Shown here: positions 26,656-35,347 of the stretch, in pieces
Layout of the letters: every line of letters starts with the position of its first letter
How positions within the stretch are numbered: position 1 is the stretch's first letter
Notes under the pieces: model-generated
What the model was told of the DNA's origin: nothing
Seen by the model: only the letters and a program-made list of their open reading frames with translations
Databases searched by the model: none
Translations under genes and position numbers: made by a program
NCBI RefSeq assembly: GCF_009208055.1
Contig: NZ_WFKI01000001.1
Coordinates: 79,536-143,535 of the forward strand
Origin: Poseidonibacter ostreae
Lineage (GTDB): Bacteria; Campylobacterota; Campylobacteria; Campylobacterales; Arcobacteraceae
Direction: 5' to 3'
Length of the DNA: 64,000 nt

Positions 26656-27387
26656 TTACAAAGCTTTTCTAAGTAGTTTTATAAATTCTAAAGCATTTTG
26701 ATTATCACCATGAACACAAATAGTATTTACTTCAATAAAAAGTTTTTCTTTATTAACACTTTCTAAATAACCTCTTTCTTTTAAATTCATAATTCTTTGT
26801 GCAACTTCAAGTTCATCTTTTATAACTGCATTTGGCTGTGCTCTTGAAACTAAAGTGCCATCGTCATTATAATTTCTATCTGCAAATACTTCAAAAATTA
26901 AATTTATTCCATAAAGTAAGGCAGTATGTTTAGCTGCTTCATTATTTGGTGTTGATAAGACCATTAGTTTTATATTTTTGTCAAAAGATGAAATTGCATT
27001 TAATATAGCTTTATATATATTTTCATCTTTCATCATATCATTATATAAAGCACCATGAGGTTTTACATAAGAAATTGTAGTACCTTGCGATTTACAAAAA
27101 GCACTTAATGCTCCTAATTGATATAAAACTATAGATTTAATCTCTTCTAAGGAGCAAAGCATTGAGCGTCTACCAAATCCTACTAAATCTTGATATGAAG
27201 GATGTGCACCAATTGTTACATTATATTCTTTTGCCAAAGCAACAGACCTATTCATAGTAACTGCATCACTAGCATGATAACCACAAGCTAAATTAGCCAT
27301 ATCAATAAAAGGCATAATTTCTTTATCTTGCCCCATTTTCCAAATACCAAAGCTTTCACCCATGTCACAATTTAATTTAATGTTCAT
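26656..27387 (-). CDS. pxpA: 5-oxoprolinase subunit PxpA (LamB/YcsF family)
   Basis: 243 residues. The start MNIKLNCDMGESFG is the family signature, followed by ANLACGYHASDA, IGAHPSYQDLVGFGRR, VKPHGALYN and EVFADRNYNDDG. The ATG at 27387 follows AAGGTAATGAA; an upstream ATG at 27402 overlaps the ribosome site. PxpA-C cleave 5-oxoproline with ATP. It lies 50 bp downstream of a small membrane protein in the TRAP transporter operon. Confidence 0.94.
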   Translation of the reverse strand: MNIKLNCDMGESFGIWKMGQDKEIMPFIDMANLACGYHASDAVTMNRSVALAKEYNVTIGAHPSYQDLVGFGRRSMLCSLEEIKSIVLYQLGALSAFCKSQGTTISYVKPHGALYNDMMKDENIYKAILNAISSFDKNIKLMVLSTPNNEAAKHTALLYGINLIFEVFADRNYNDDGTLVSRAQPNAVIKDELEVAQRIMNLKERGYLESVNKEKLFIEVNTICVHGDNQNALEFIKLLRKAL

Positions 27388-27437
27388 TTCATTACCTTGC
27401 ATTAGTATCCTTTATTTTATCATAATATTTTGTTATT

Positions 27438-27641
27438 TTAAAACTCATCTTTAACCCCAGTTTTTCTTAATCTAATAAGAGTTAAAACTAAAACCATAAT
27501 AGATACAAATATAAAGTTCACATCTACATTTAATGCTGCAATCAGTATAGCAATAGCTGAAAACATAGCTAATCTTCTATAAATAAAAGAGATTACATAT
27601 GTAAGTAAACTTGCAAATAAAAATATTAACTCAATCATCAT
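27438..27641 (-). CDS. Small membrane protein in TRAP-pxp operon
   Basis: 67 residues with two hydrophobic helices: residues about 2-20, and about 26-58 in one or two passes, with an RR between. The tail is positively charged (LIRLRKTGVKDEF). It sits 19 bp after dctM and 50 bp before pxpA, all on the same strand. No family is recognised. Its placement suggests an accessory function in transport or metabolism of the operon's substrate. Confidence 0.65.
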   Translation of the reverse strand: MMIELIFLFASLLTYVISFIYRRLAMFSAIAILIAALNVDVNFIFVSIMVLVLTLIRLRKTGVKDEF

Positions 27642-27660
27642 TCTTACCTATCTTAAATTA

Positions 27661-28995
27661 TTATTTAATCATTTGATTAGGTAAATAAAATACAATCCCT
27701 GGGAAGAATGTAATTAGGACAACTGTGATCACCATCATAATAAAAAATGGTAATGTTGCTTTTAAAATTGTTTCAATTTTCTCATCACTTATACTTTGTA
27801 TTACAAATAGTGAGAATCCAACAGGTGGAGTAATTTGTGCCATTTCAACCATAAATACTAAAAATACTCCAAACCATAAAGGATCAAATCCAGCAAGCAC
27901 AACTATTGGTAATACAATTGGCAATGTCATTACAACAATTGAAACTGCTTCTAAAATCATTCCTAAAATAATATACATAATACCAATAAGTAAAATCAAC
28001 ATTAAAGGAGATAAGCCAAGTTCAGTAATAAACTCACTCATAGCTCTTGCAATTCCTAGAAAGCCAATAACTTGTGAAAGAAAAACAGCACCTGCTATTA
28101 TAAATCCAATCATAACAGATGTTTTAACTGTATTTAAAATCGCATTTTTAAGAACTTCAATATTAATAGCTCTAAAATAAGCAGCTAATATTAATGAACC
28201 TAAAACACCTAAAGCAGCAGCTTCAGTTGGTGTTGCAAACCCACCATAAATAGATCCAAGAACGACAAAGATTAATGAGAAAATTGGTGCTAAATCTTTT
28301 AATGAATGTAATTTATCAGTCCATGTAAAAGTTTCTTCAACATCAGGTAATACACTTGGGTCAACTTTTGCTTTATACATAATATAAAATGAGTATAAAG
28401 AAGCCATTAAAAGTCCAGGTAGAATACCTGCTACAAAAAGTTTACCAATTGATACATCAGACATTACACCATAGATAATCATAATCAATGAAGGTGGAAT
28501 TAAAAAGCCTAAAGTTCCAGAACCAGCTAGTGATCCCATAGCTAACTCTTTAGAATAACCTCTTTTTTTAAGCTCATCTAATGTAATTTTACCAACAGTT
28601 GCAGTTGTTGCTGCACTTGAGCCAGATACTGCTGCAAAGAGTGAACAAGCAGCAACATTTACATGTAATAGTCCACCTGGAATATATGCTAACCAAGGTT
28701 TTAAACCATTAAGTAACTTTGTTGAAATAGATGATTTATATAAAATCTCACCCATTAAAATAAACATAGGTAAAGCAGCAAGTGACCATGAGTTCATAGC
28801 ATCATAAAGTGAACCTGCTAATAAATCTCCAATTTTGTCATATACTGAAAGTACTGGTGGTAAATTGTGATCAAATAAAAGCATTCCTACAATACCTGTT
28901 AAAATTAATGAAACCCCAATCCATATAGAAGAAAGAAGAAACACAAACATAATTGCTATTAATATAATTGATAATATTAGTGGATCAGCTATCAT
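27661..28995 (-). CDS. dctM: TRAP transporter large permease DctM
   Basis: 444 residues with about 11-12 hydrophobic segments. The TRAP-DctM signatures are present: SLYDAMNSWSLAALPMFILMGE, AACSLFAAVSGSSAATTATVG, GSLAGSGTLGFLIPPSLIMIIYG and ATPTEAAALG. The ATG at 28995 has AAAGGA seven bases upstream and overlaps dctQ by 11 bp; an upstream in-frame ATG at 29025 lacks a ribosome site. It forms the sodium-coupled membrane channel with DctQ. Confidence 0.95.
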   Translation of the reverse strand: MIADPLILSIILIAIMFVFLLSSIWIGVSLILTGIVGMLLFDHNLPPVLSVYDKIGDLLAGSLYDAMNSWSLAALPMFILMGEILYKSSISTKLLNGLKPWLAYIPGGLLHVNVAACSLFAAVSGSSAATTATVGKITLDELKKRGYSKELAMGSLAGSGTLGFLIPPSLIMIIYGVMSDVSIGKLFVAGILPGLLMASLYSFYIMYKAKVDPSVLPDVEETFTWTDKLHSLKDLAPIFSLIFVVLGSIYGGFATPTEAAALGVLGSLILAAYFRAINIEVLKNAILNTVKTSVMIGFIIAGAVFLSQVIGFLGIARAMSEFITELGLSPLMLILLIGIMYIILGMILEAVSIVVMTLPIVLPIVVLAGFDPLWFGVFLVFMVEMAQITPPVGFSLFVIQSISDEKIETILKATLPFFIMMVITVVLITFFPGIVFYLPNQMIK

Positions 28996-29470
28996 CTGAG
29001 AATCCTTTAAAAATAAATGCAACAACAGCTAAGATAAAAATAATAATACCTACAGGCATTACAAGTTGTGTTAGATAAAGTGGTGTTTCAGAAACACTTT
29101 CCGATAACATTTCTAATTCATAAGAATCATATGTAAATAAAATAGTTCTATATAATGCAAAGGCTAAAACACCTAATGTTATAACCGCTGCAAGAATATC
29201 AATCTTTTTATTTGCTTTTTTTGATAACCTTGAAGTAATTATGTTAATTCTGATATGAGCATCTTGAGAAAAGGCATAGCCTAAGCTTAAGAATATTGAA
29301 GCAAGATATAAATATCCACTATACTCATCAGCAATCATTGTAGAAATATTAAAAAACGATCTTAAAAAGATTTCTGTTAATATTAATAAAACTAATCCTA
29401 CTAGCGTTGTTCCCGCTAGATAAGCTGAGCCTTTGCTCAGCCTTTCTATAAAGTTTGTTAGGAAGTTCAT
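28985..29470 (-). CDS. dctQ: TRAP transporter small permease DctQ
   Basis: 161 residues with four predicted membrane helices and the small-subunit motif DEYSGYLYLASIFLSLGYAFSQDAHIRI. It starts 5 bp after dctP and overlaps dctM by 11 bp. It partners DctM and receives substrate from DctP. Confidence 0.92.
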   Translation of the reverse strand: MNFLTNFIERLSKGSAYLAGTTLVGLVLLILTEIFLRSFFNISTMIADEYSGYLYLASIFLSLGYAFSQDAHIRINIITSRLSKKANKKIDILAAVITLGVLAFALYRTILFTYDSYELEMLSESVSETPLYLTQLVMPVGIIIFILAVVAFIFKGFSDDS

Positions 29471-29475
29471 CTTAA

Positions 29476-30432
29476 TTACTTTCTATATTCTTTGAAGATA
29501 CCTTGGATTTGTGAATTTGCACCATCAAGATATTTAGTCAAAAGATCATTTGCAATCACATCTAACTCTTTTTTAAGTTGTGGTGATGCTTCTTTAATTT
29601 TGATACCATTTTTATTTAATTCTTCTAATGCAGTTTTTTCTTCAACTTTTACAGCTTCCCACTGAGATTTTTCAATTTCAGATGCAGCTTTTGTAAGAGC
29701 TTCTTTTTGAGATTTATCTAAAGAGTTCCAATAATCTAAGTTAATTGTAACTGCTTGTAAAGGATAAGCATAATTTATTTTTGTATAGTTATCTAGTACT
29801 TCCCAAAACTTACCATCTTTTCCTGATGATGATGAAGTTACAACTGAGTCAACCATTCCAGTTCTAAGTGAAGAGTAAACTTCTCCCCAAGGTAAAGCAA
29901 CAGCACTTCCTCCTGACATATTAATAAATGAAGCAGAGTTTTTATCATAAGTTCTAGTTTTTACACCTTTAAAATCAGAAATTGAAGTAATATCTTTTTT
30001 AGAATAAAAACCTGACGCTGGCCAAGTAACAGAATAAAGTAGCTTTTGATTCCATTTTTTTGCTGTTTTTTCATAAGCAGGTTTAGCTAATTGATATAAT
30101 TTATATGCATCTTCATAAGAGTTTGCAATAAAAGGTAAAGCAGAGATACCAAATACTTTTCCTCCCCCTGAAGTGAATGGAATAAACATATCAGTCATTG
30201 CAACTGTTCCGTCTTTAACAGCTTTTAAAGGATTCCCTTTAATAAGTGCTGAGCCTGGATGAACTGTAATCTTTACTGTTCCTTTTGAATAATCTTTAAC
30301 TAATGAAGAAAACTCAACTGCACCCTTTGTATGGAAGTTATTTGCACCATATTTTGCATTTAAATCCATCTTCACATTTCCTGCAAATAATGAACCTGCA
30401 ATTGCTGTAAGTAGTAAACTCTTTCTTAACAT
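29476..30432 (-). CDS. dctP: TRAP transporter solute-binding protein DctP
   Basis: 318 residues with a signal peptide (MLRKSLLLTAIAGSLFAG). TRAP-family features include KGNPLKAVKDGTVAMTDM, the FKGVKTRTYD segment with the conserved arginine, and PWGEVYSSLRTGMVDSV. The ATG at 30432 follows AAGGAGATAGAT; the longer frame to 30474 reads through the promoter. Two Bordetella TRAP receptors (DctP6 and DctP7) are known to bind pyroglutamate. With pxpABC downstream, 5-oxoproline is the likely ligand here (inference). Confidence 0.94.
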   Translation of the reverse strand: MLRKSLLLTAIAGSLFAGNVKMDLNAKYGANNFHTKGAVEFSSLVKDYSKGTVKITVHPGSALIKGNPLKAVKDGTVAMTDMFIPFTSGGGKVFGISALPFIANSYEDAYKLYQLAKPAYEKTAKKWNQKLLYSVTWPASGFYSKKDITSISDFKGVKTRTYDKNSASFINMSGGSAVALPWGEVYSSLRTGMVDSVVTSSSSGKDGKFWEVLDNYTKINYAYPLQAVTINLDYWNSLDKSQKEALTKAASEIEKSQWEAVKVEEKTALEELNKNGIKIKEASPQLKKELDVIANDLLTKYLDGANSQIQGIFKEYRK

Positions 30433-30458
30433 ATCTATCTCCTTAATTTTGATAAGGA

Positions 30459-30492
30459 AGTATAAGTTTTTCAAGTGAGTTAAAAGTGAGTT
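30459..30492 (-). promoter_or_regulatory. dctP promoter with paired response-regulator half-sites
   Basis: Read on the minus strand, CTCAC-TTTTAA-CTCAC half-sites (30475-30479 and 30486-30490 on the plus strand as GTGAG) are 11 bp apart. They are followed after exactly 10 bp by -10 TATACT (30459-30464). The repeats cover the -35 position, and no good -35 hexamer is visible. The same arrangement occurs upstream of the kinase gene. Confidence 0.65.
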
Positions 30493-30508
30493 TATAAAAA
30501 CTTATGAA

Positions 30509-31189
30509 TTAAGATTTTATTTTGTAACCAAGTTGTGGGATATTAACAATTAAATTAATAGGTAACCTTTGTCTTAACTCTTTAATAAAAGTTTTTAAAG
30601 CACTCATACTCATAGATTTATCTCTCCATAAATACTCTTCAATCTGCTCGTATGTTACTATTGAATTCTTATTTTTACATAATAAAAGCAAAAATTCTTT
30701 TTCTCTTTTTCTTAGACTTATTATTTCATCTTTATAATATAATTCATACTCTTTTACATTAAAATAAACATCATTATCAAACTGTATTTTTTCATCAAAT
30801 TTATTTGCAAAAGATTTTATAATTCCATTTAATAAGCTATCTGAAGTAATAGGTTTTAGAATATAATGATTTATATTTAGATTAATTAACTGTAATAAAT
30901 ACTCTTCACTTGAATAGGCTGTTAACATTATTATAATAGTTGATAAATCTTTTTTTCTAATATTTTGAACCATTTCAATACCATTTTTCTTTGGCATTTG
31001 AATATCTGATATTATAATATCAGGTTTATATTCTTCATATAAATCATAGCCATCTTCACCATTTGAAGCTTCTAAAACATCATCAAAGTAGTATTTTAAA
31101 GTACTTACAACTCTTTTTCTAATACCATCTTCATCTTCAACACAAAGTATTCTATAATTTCTAAACTGTTCTAATATTTTTTCATCCAT
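30509..31189 (-). CDS. OmpR-type response regulator of the TRAP-pxp operon
   Basis: 226 residues. A receiver domain (LCVEDEDGIRKRVV, then DIIISDIQMPKKNG with the phosphoacceptor Asp, LTAYSSEEY and YILKPIT) is followed by a winged-helix DNA-binding domain (LYYKDEIISLRKREKEFLLLL, then SALKTFIKELRQRL). The ATG at 31189 has GGAG eight bases upstream; an upstream GTG at 31198 lacks one. It overlaps or abuts the kinase gene. It probably binds the paired GTGAG sites at both local promoters. Confidence 0.9.
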   Translation of the reverse strand: MDEKILEQFRNYRILCVEDEDGIRKRVVSTLKYYFDDVLEASNGEDGYDLYEEYKPDIIISDIQMPKKNGIEMVQNIRKKDLSTIIIMLTAYSSEEYLLQLINLNINHYILKPITSDSLLNGIIKSFANKFDEKIQFDNDVYFNVKEYELYYKDEIISLRKREKEFLLLLCKNKNSIVTYEQIEEYLWRDKSMSMSALKTFIKELRQRLPINLIVNIPQLGYKIKS

Positions 31190-31191
31190 AA

Positions 31192-32712
31192 TTAGCACTC
31201 CAAGATAATAGTAAATAAAGCCCCTTGCTTTGTATTCTCAAAGTGAAGTTCTCCATTCATATTTTTTTCAATAATCATTTTAGACATATATAAACCTAAA
31301 CCTGTACCTTTTAATCCCTCTTTTGTTGTAAAATATGGATCAAAGATACTGCTAATATATGCTTCTTTAATTCCACCTGCATTATCTTCAACTGTTATTA
31401 TCACTTTTGTATCTTTTGAATCTAAAGTGATTTTTATTAAAGGATGTTTTATTTCCCTTTGTTTTAAAGCATCTTTAGCATTTGAAATAAGATTTAACAT
31501 CACTTGTGCAAATTCTCTTTTATAACCTTTTATTAAACTATTATTTTTTACATCTTTTGTAAGTTTTATATTAAAGTTTTTAATAGAAGCATCAACTAAA
31601 GTTATTGCTTCATTACAAGCATCTTCAATATAAAACTCTACTTTTTGCTTATCAGGTTTAAAAAAGTTTCTAAAATCATCAATAGTATTAGACATAAAAG
31701 AGATTAATTTGTTTGAATCACTAACTGATGATTCTATCATTCTTGAATCAACTTTATTAAATTTATTTGCAGTTTCAAGTTCCATAAGAATTCCAGAAAC
31801 TTCACTCAAAGGTTGTCTCCATTGATGTGCAATCATTGAAAGCATAGTCCCCATTCTTGCAAGTCTTGATTGATGGAACATTGCTCTGTCTTTTTTCTTA
31901 ACATCTATTATTGCTTTTTTTACTTTTAACTCTAAGTTTTTATTTAAATCTTCAAGTAGAAACTCTTTTTTTTGTACACTATCTTGATATTTTTTAAAAG
32001 CTTGGGTAATTTCTCTTGATATTAAAAAAGAGATAATCCCAATAATTAAAATAATTAAAAACGAAAAAACAAGAACCAATCGAATATACTTATTAATTCT
32101 ATCTTCTAAAAGCTTTTTATCTTCAAAAATAGTTTTTTGTATATCATCAATATAAAGTCCAGTTCCTATTACCCAATTGTATTTTTCATATAATCTAAAA
32201 AAACCTAGTTTTTTTGAAGCATGTAACTCTTTTGGCTTTTGCCAATAGTATTCAATAAACTTTCCATTTGGACTTTTTATAGTTTCATCTATAAACTGTT
32301 TTGTAATAAGAGTACCCATTGCATCTTTTAAGCTAATATCCAAAGCACCAATATTATTTTCTCTAAAAGGATGTGCTTTTAGATAATAGTTTGTATCATG
32401 AACCCAAATATAACCATGTTTACCATATCTTATAGTTTCAATATATTTTAAAATCTCTTTTTTTAATTCACTTTCTTTAAGTGTTTTATTTCTAGAAACA
32501 TGATGCTCTATATAGTTAATTATATAAGTGATTTCTTTTTTTAAAATCTCTTTTTGTTTATTAATATATTCCGTTTCTACTCTAACACTTTCTTCTTCAA
32601 AATAGTCATTTTGATTTTTTACAAAAAAATAAAGTGTAAAAAAGGCTATTAAAATAACGGTAATTATTGGTGTTAAAATTATAAGTTTTGGTAAGTTTTT
32701 TTCACTAAACAA
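31192..32712 (-). CDS. Cache-domain sensor histidine kinase
   Basis: 506 residues. The first membrane helix is at about 10-29. An extracytoplasmic single-Cache domain (GYIWVHDTNYYLKAHP, GFFRLYEKYNWVIGTGLY) extends to about 200, and the second helix is at about 212-235. The phosphoacceptor region MIAHQWRQPLSEVSG follows, then an ATPase domain with NLISNAKDAL, VEDNAGGI and GTGLGLYMSK. It starts at TTG 32712 with GGAG six bases upstream. It probably senses an extracellular organic acid, perhaps the TRAP substrate, and signals to the adjacent response regulator. Confidence 0.93.
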   Translation of the reverse strand: MFSEKNLPKLIILTPIITVILIAFFTLYFFVKNQNDYFEEESVRVETEYINKQKEILKKEITYIINYIEHHVSRNKTLKESELKKEILKYIETIRYGKHGYIWVHDTNYYLKAHPFRENNIGALDISLKDAMGTLITKQFIDETIKSPNGKFIEYYWQKPKELHASKKLGFFRLYEKYNWVIGTGLYIDDIQKTIFEDKKLLEDRINKYIRLVLVFSFLIILIIGIISFLISREITQAFKKYQDSVQKKEFLLEDLNKNLELKVKKAIIDVKKKDRAMFHQSRLARMGTMLSMIAHQWRQPLSEVSGILMELETANKFNKVDSRMIESSVSDSNKLISFMSNTIDDFRNFFKPDKQKVEFYIEDACNEAITLVDASIKNFNIKLTKDVKNNSLIKGYKREFAQVMLNLISNAKDALKQREIKHPLIKITLDSKDTKVIITVEDNAGGIKEAYISSIFDPYFTTKEGLKGTGLGLYMSKMIIEKNMNGELHFENTKQGALFTIILEC

Positions 32713-32736
32713 GTTAACTCCTACGATATATAATTT

Positions 32737-32771
32737 ATAATACTAAATTATAGTGAGATAAAAGTGAGTTT
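32737..32771 (-). promoter_or_regulatory. Kinase-regulator promoter with paired half-sites (autoregulation candidate)
   Basis: On the minus strand, CTCAC-TTTTAT-CTCAC (plus-strand GTGAG at 32753-32757 and 32764-32768) precedes a TATTAT -10 at 32737-32742 by exactly 10 bp. Spacing, repeat period and flanking TTT match the dctP promoter. The second half-site ends 41 bp from the TTG start. Confidence 0.65.
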
Positions 32772-32816
32772 TATATTTTTAATATAATTAAGTCTATAAT
32801 ACGCCAAAGGAAAATA

Positions 32817-33440
32817 ATGAATAAAAATGAAATAATTTATAATAAAAATATAATAAAAGATTTTAATGATGCAAAAGAAATATTAAAAGATTTAAAAAAC
32901 AATGTAACTATATTTGGAAGTGCAAGAACAAAAGATGATGATAAGTATGCATTACTTGCAAAAAAACTAGCTAAAAGACTTGCAAAAAAAGAGATAAATA
33001 TTATTACTGGAGGTGGTGGTGGAATTATGAGTGCTGCCAATAAAGGTGCTTTTGAAGCTAAAAAAGCACAATCAATTGGATTAAATATTCTTCTTCCAAA
33101 AGAGCAACATCCAAATCCATATACAACACAAAGTTTAACTTTTAACTATTTTTTCTCAAGAAAGTATATGCTAGTTAAGTACTCTCAATCAATTGTAATT
33201 TTTCCTGGTGGTTTTGGAACACTTGATGAATTATTTGAGATAATAACTCTTCTACAAACAAAAAAGTTAAATAATATAAAAATATTTTTAATAGGAAGTG
33301 ATTATTGGAAACCTTTGCTTAAATTTTTTAAGAAATCTTTATGTGAAAATAGAATGATTGATAAAGAAGATTTAGATATTTTTACCTTAAGTGATGATAT
33401 TAAGTTTGTTGAAAAAAGTATACTAAAACTAATTAAATAG
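32817..33440 (+). CDS. LOG family protein (TIGR00730-like Rossmann fold)
   Basis: 207 residues. It has the lysine-decarboxylase-like/LOG signature: FGSARTKDDDKYA, ITGGGGGIMSAANKGAF and FFSRKYMLVKYS, then the PGGFGTLDE motif that gives the group its name. Relatives hydrolyse nucleoside 5'-monophosphates, releasing the base; the bacterial physiological role is uncertain. It is divergent from the sensor kinase and overlaps the convergent flavin-binding gene by 12 bp. Confidence 0.92.
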   Translation: MNKNEIIYNKNIIKDFNDAKEILKDLKNNVTIFGSARTKDDDKYALLAKKLAKRLAKKEINIITGGGGGIMSAANKGAFEAKKAQSIGLNILLPKEQHPNPYTTQSLTFNYFFSRKYMLVKYSQSIVIFPGGFGTLDELFEIITLLQTKKLNNIKIFLIGSDYWKPLLKFFKKSLCENRMIDKEDLDIFTLSDDIKFVEKSILKLIK

Positions 33441-33974
33441 TTTAGTATCTTTTCCATCAAAGCTTATTTGGTTTTTCTTTCTCATATAAGCTAGATGGTC
33501 TTCTTTTGTAGAATTATCATAAAAGTTTGTTAACTCTTCTCTTTGTGAGTTAAAATCATATAAAGGAACTCCCATTCCACATGAGTTGTTTATTGATTTA
33601 ATTTTAACTTCAAAGACTTGTCTCGAAGCTCTTTTAACACTAAAATGACTAATATACTCTTCCCAGTTTTCATCTTTTTCTTGAATACATGTAGCTTCAC
33701 AGTATAATCTTAAAATATTTGCATCACCTTCAAAAGCACAAAACATAATAGTCATTCGATTATCTTCAAGTAAATGTGCAGCTGTTTCATTACCACTTCC
33801 AAAGTAATTTAGCCATAAAATAGTATTTTCATCTATGATTTTAAATGTATCATCTAAACCTTTTGGCGAGATATTTATTTTTCCGTTCTTTGGAGCAGTT
33901 GATACAAAAAACATTTTTTGATTTTCTATAAATTCAATGTCTTTACTACTTAGTTTTTCTGTAAATTTAGCCAT
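33429..33974 (-). CDS. Pyridoxamine 5'-phosphate oxidase-family flavin-binding protein
   Basis: 181 residues with a split-barrel FMN-binding fold. IEFIENQKMFFVSTAPKNGKINISPKG is the typical N-terminal strand pair, and LWLNYFGSGNETAAHLLEDNRMTIMFCAF the core. It lacks the pdxH C-terminal signature, so it is not the cofactor oxidase. A reductase or heme/F420-type role cannot be specified. It follows a small unknown gene by 9 bp. Confidence 0.85.
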   Translation of the reverse strand: MAKFTEKLSSKDIEFIENQKMFFVSTAPKNGKINISPKGLDDTFKIIDENTILWLNYFGSGNETAAHLLEDNRMTIMFCAFEGDANILRLYCEATCIQEKDENWEEYISHFSVKRASRQVFEVKIKSINNSCGMGVPLYDFNSQREELTNFYDNSTKEDHLAYMRKKNQISFDGKDTKLFN

Positions 33975-33983
33975 TTCTTCTCC

Positions 33984-34418
33984 TTAATTTTGGTACATAT
34001 GGTATTTTTGATTCTCTTTTGCTTGTCTTTGTTGAACTATTTTATAAGTATCAAGTGCTTTTCTTTTTTCAAGCTGATTAACTTCTGATGTTTTATACTC
34101 TTTAATTATTAAATTTAGAACTAAGATATAAACTATTGTATTTAGTTTTAAAGAGTCTTCATTTCTCATCAATTTATCTAAATCAATTGCATATATAGCT
34201 TCTTGAAAAGTATAAAACAATCTTTGTTTATTATCTTCAAGTCTATAGCTATAACCTAAAATAGTAAAAAAGTTTTCTTCATAATCCTTTTTAAAACCCT
34301 GCTCTTCTAAATACATAGAATAATTTAATATTTTATCCTCACAAGTTTTTACAATATCTTCAGCTTCCATCACTTTGTTTTTAAAACTATATAAATAATC
34401 AGAAATCTCATTAATCAT
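33984..34418 (-). CDS. Hypothetical protein, helical
   Basis: 144 residues from ATG 34418 (MINEISDYLYSFKNKV). AAAGGA lies upstream at a somewhat long distance; a GTG at 34439 overlaps that site. The sequence is predicted to be mostly alpha-helical, with a basic glutamine-rich tail (KIVQQRQAKENQ). No family is recognised. It is the first gene of a two-gene unit with the flavin-binding protein. Confidence 0.6.
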   Translation of the reverse strand: MINEISDYLYSFKNKVMEAEDIVKTCEDKILNYSMYLEEQGFKKDYEENFFTILGYSYRLEDNKQRLFYTFQEAIYAIDLDKLMRNEDSLKLNTIVYILVLNLIIKEYKTSEVNQLEKRKALDTYKIVQQRQAKENQKYHMYQN

Positions 34419-34493
34419 TTTTAATATTATCCTTTTCACAATTGTTTCATTATATAATGTTAAAATAAAACAAAAATATAAATAGGACTAATT

Positions 34494-35312
34494 ATGAAAA
34501 AAAGTACAATAGTTGCATCTTTAATATTAACTTCAAGTTTAACATACGCATTTGATTTAGGAAGTATTGCTAAAGGTGTTTTAGAAAATGTTGCAAATAC
34601 AAGTGAAAAAACAAATACTACAACAACTGCTAATACAAATAGTAACCTTAGTGACTCAACTGTAAGTAGTGGTTTAAAAGAGGCTTTAAAAGTTGGAGTT
34701 AATTATGCAGTAAAAGAGTTAGGTTCAAATAATGGATATTTAAATAATTCTTTAGTAAAAATTCCATTACCAGATAACTTAGCAAAAGTTGAAACACTTT
34801 TAAGAAGTGCTGGCGGAAATGAAATGGCTGATAACTTAATAAACTCTATGAATAAAGCAGCAACAACAGCAGCTCCTAAAACAACAGAGATATTTGTAAA
34901 TGCAATTGAAAAAATGTCATTACAAGATGCTCAAAATATTTTAGCTGGAGATAAAAATGCAGCAACAAACTATTTTAAAACAAATACTACAGATTCTTTA
35001 AAAAAGATGATTGCACCAATTATTCAAAATACAATGAAAGAAAATCAAGTTACTACTTATTATGATATGGCAAATAATTTTTATAAAACAAATGCAAAAA
35101 GTGTAGTTGAAAGTAGTGAAATAATGGGTTTAGCAAAGAGTTTCGGAGTTGATTCATATTTACCAGGTAGTTCTGATCAATCTTTAGATGATTATGTTAC
35201 AGAAAAAGCTATTGGTGGATTATTTACTATGATTGCACAAAAAGAAGCTGAGATTAGATCTAATCCAGTTGCACAAACAACTTCACTTTTAAAACAAGTA
35301 TTTGGAAATTAA
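34494..35312 (+). CDS. DUF4197 domain exported protein
   Basis: 272 residues with a signal peptide (MKKSTIVASLILTSSLTYA). A Thr/Asn-rich linker comes next, and then the DUF4197 core: SSGLKEALKVGVNYAVKELG, IPLPDNLAKVETLLRS, MNKAATTAAPKTTEIFVNAI and the C-terminal EKAIGGLFTMIAQKEAEIR. The family is periplasmic and of unknown function. A strong terminator follows the stop. Confidence 0.88.
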   Translation: MKKSTIVASLILTSSLTYAFDLGSIAKGVLENVANTSEKTNTTTTANTNSNLSDSTVSSGLKEALKVGVNYAVKELGSNNGYLNNSLVKIPLPDNLAKVETLLRSAGGNEMADNLINSMNKAATTAAPKTTEIFVNAIEKMSLQDAQNILAGDKNAATNYFKTNTTDSLKKMIAPIIQNTMKENQVTTYYDMANNFYKTNAKSVVESSEIMGLAKSFGVDSYLPGSSDQSLDDYVTEKAIGGLFTMIAQKEAEIRSNPVAQTTSLLKQVFGN

Positions 35313-35324
35313 TTCCAAATACTT
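35296..35324 (+). terminator. Terminator after DUF4197 gene
   Basis: Perfect 12-bp stem AAGTATTTGGAA/TTCCAAATACTT with an ATTAA loop, overlapping the stop codon. It could also act on the convergent chemoreceptor transcript. Confidence 0.75.
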
Positions 35325-35347
35325 AACAAATATGATATATACTATTT

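Noticed and set aside
28985..30474. TRAP locus as a simple C4-dicarboxylate transporter
   Set aside because: Sequence alone cannot exclude it, but the linked pxpABC genes make 5-oxoproline the better guess.
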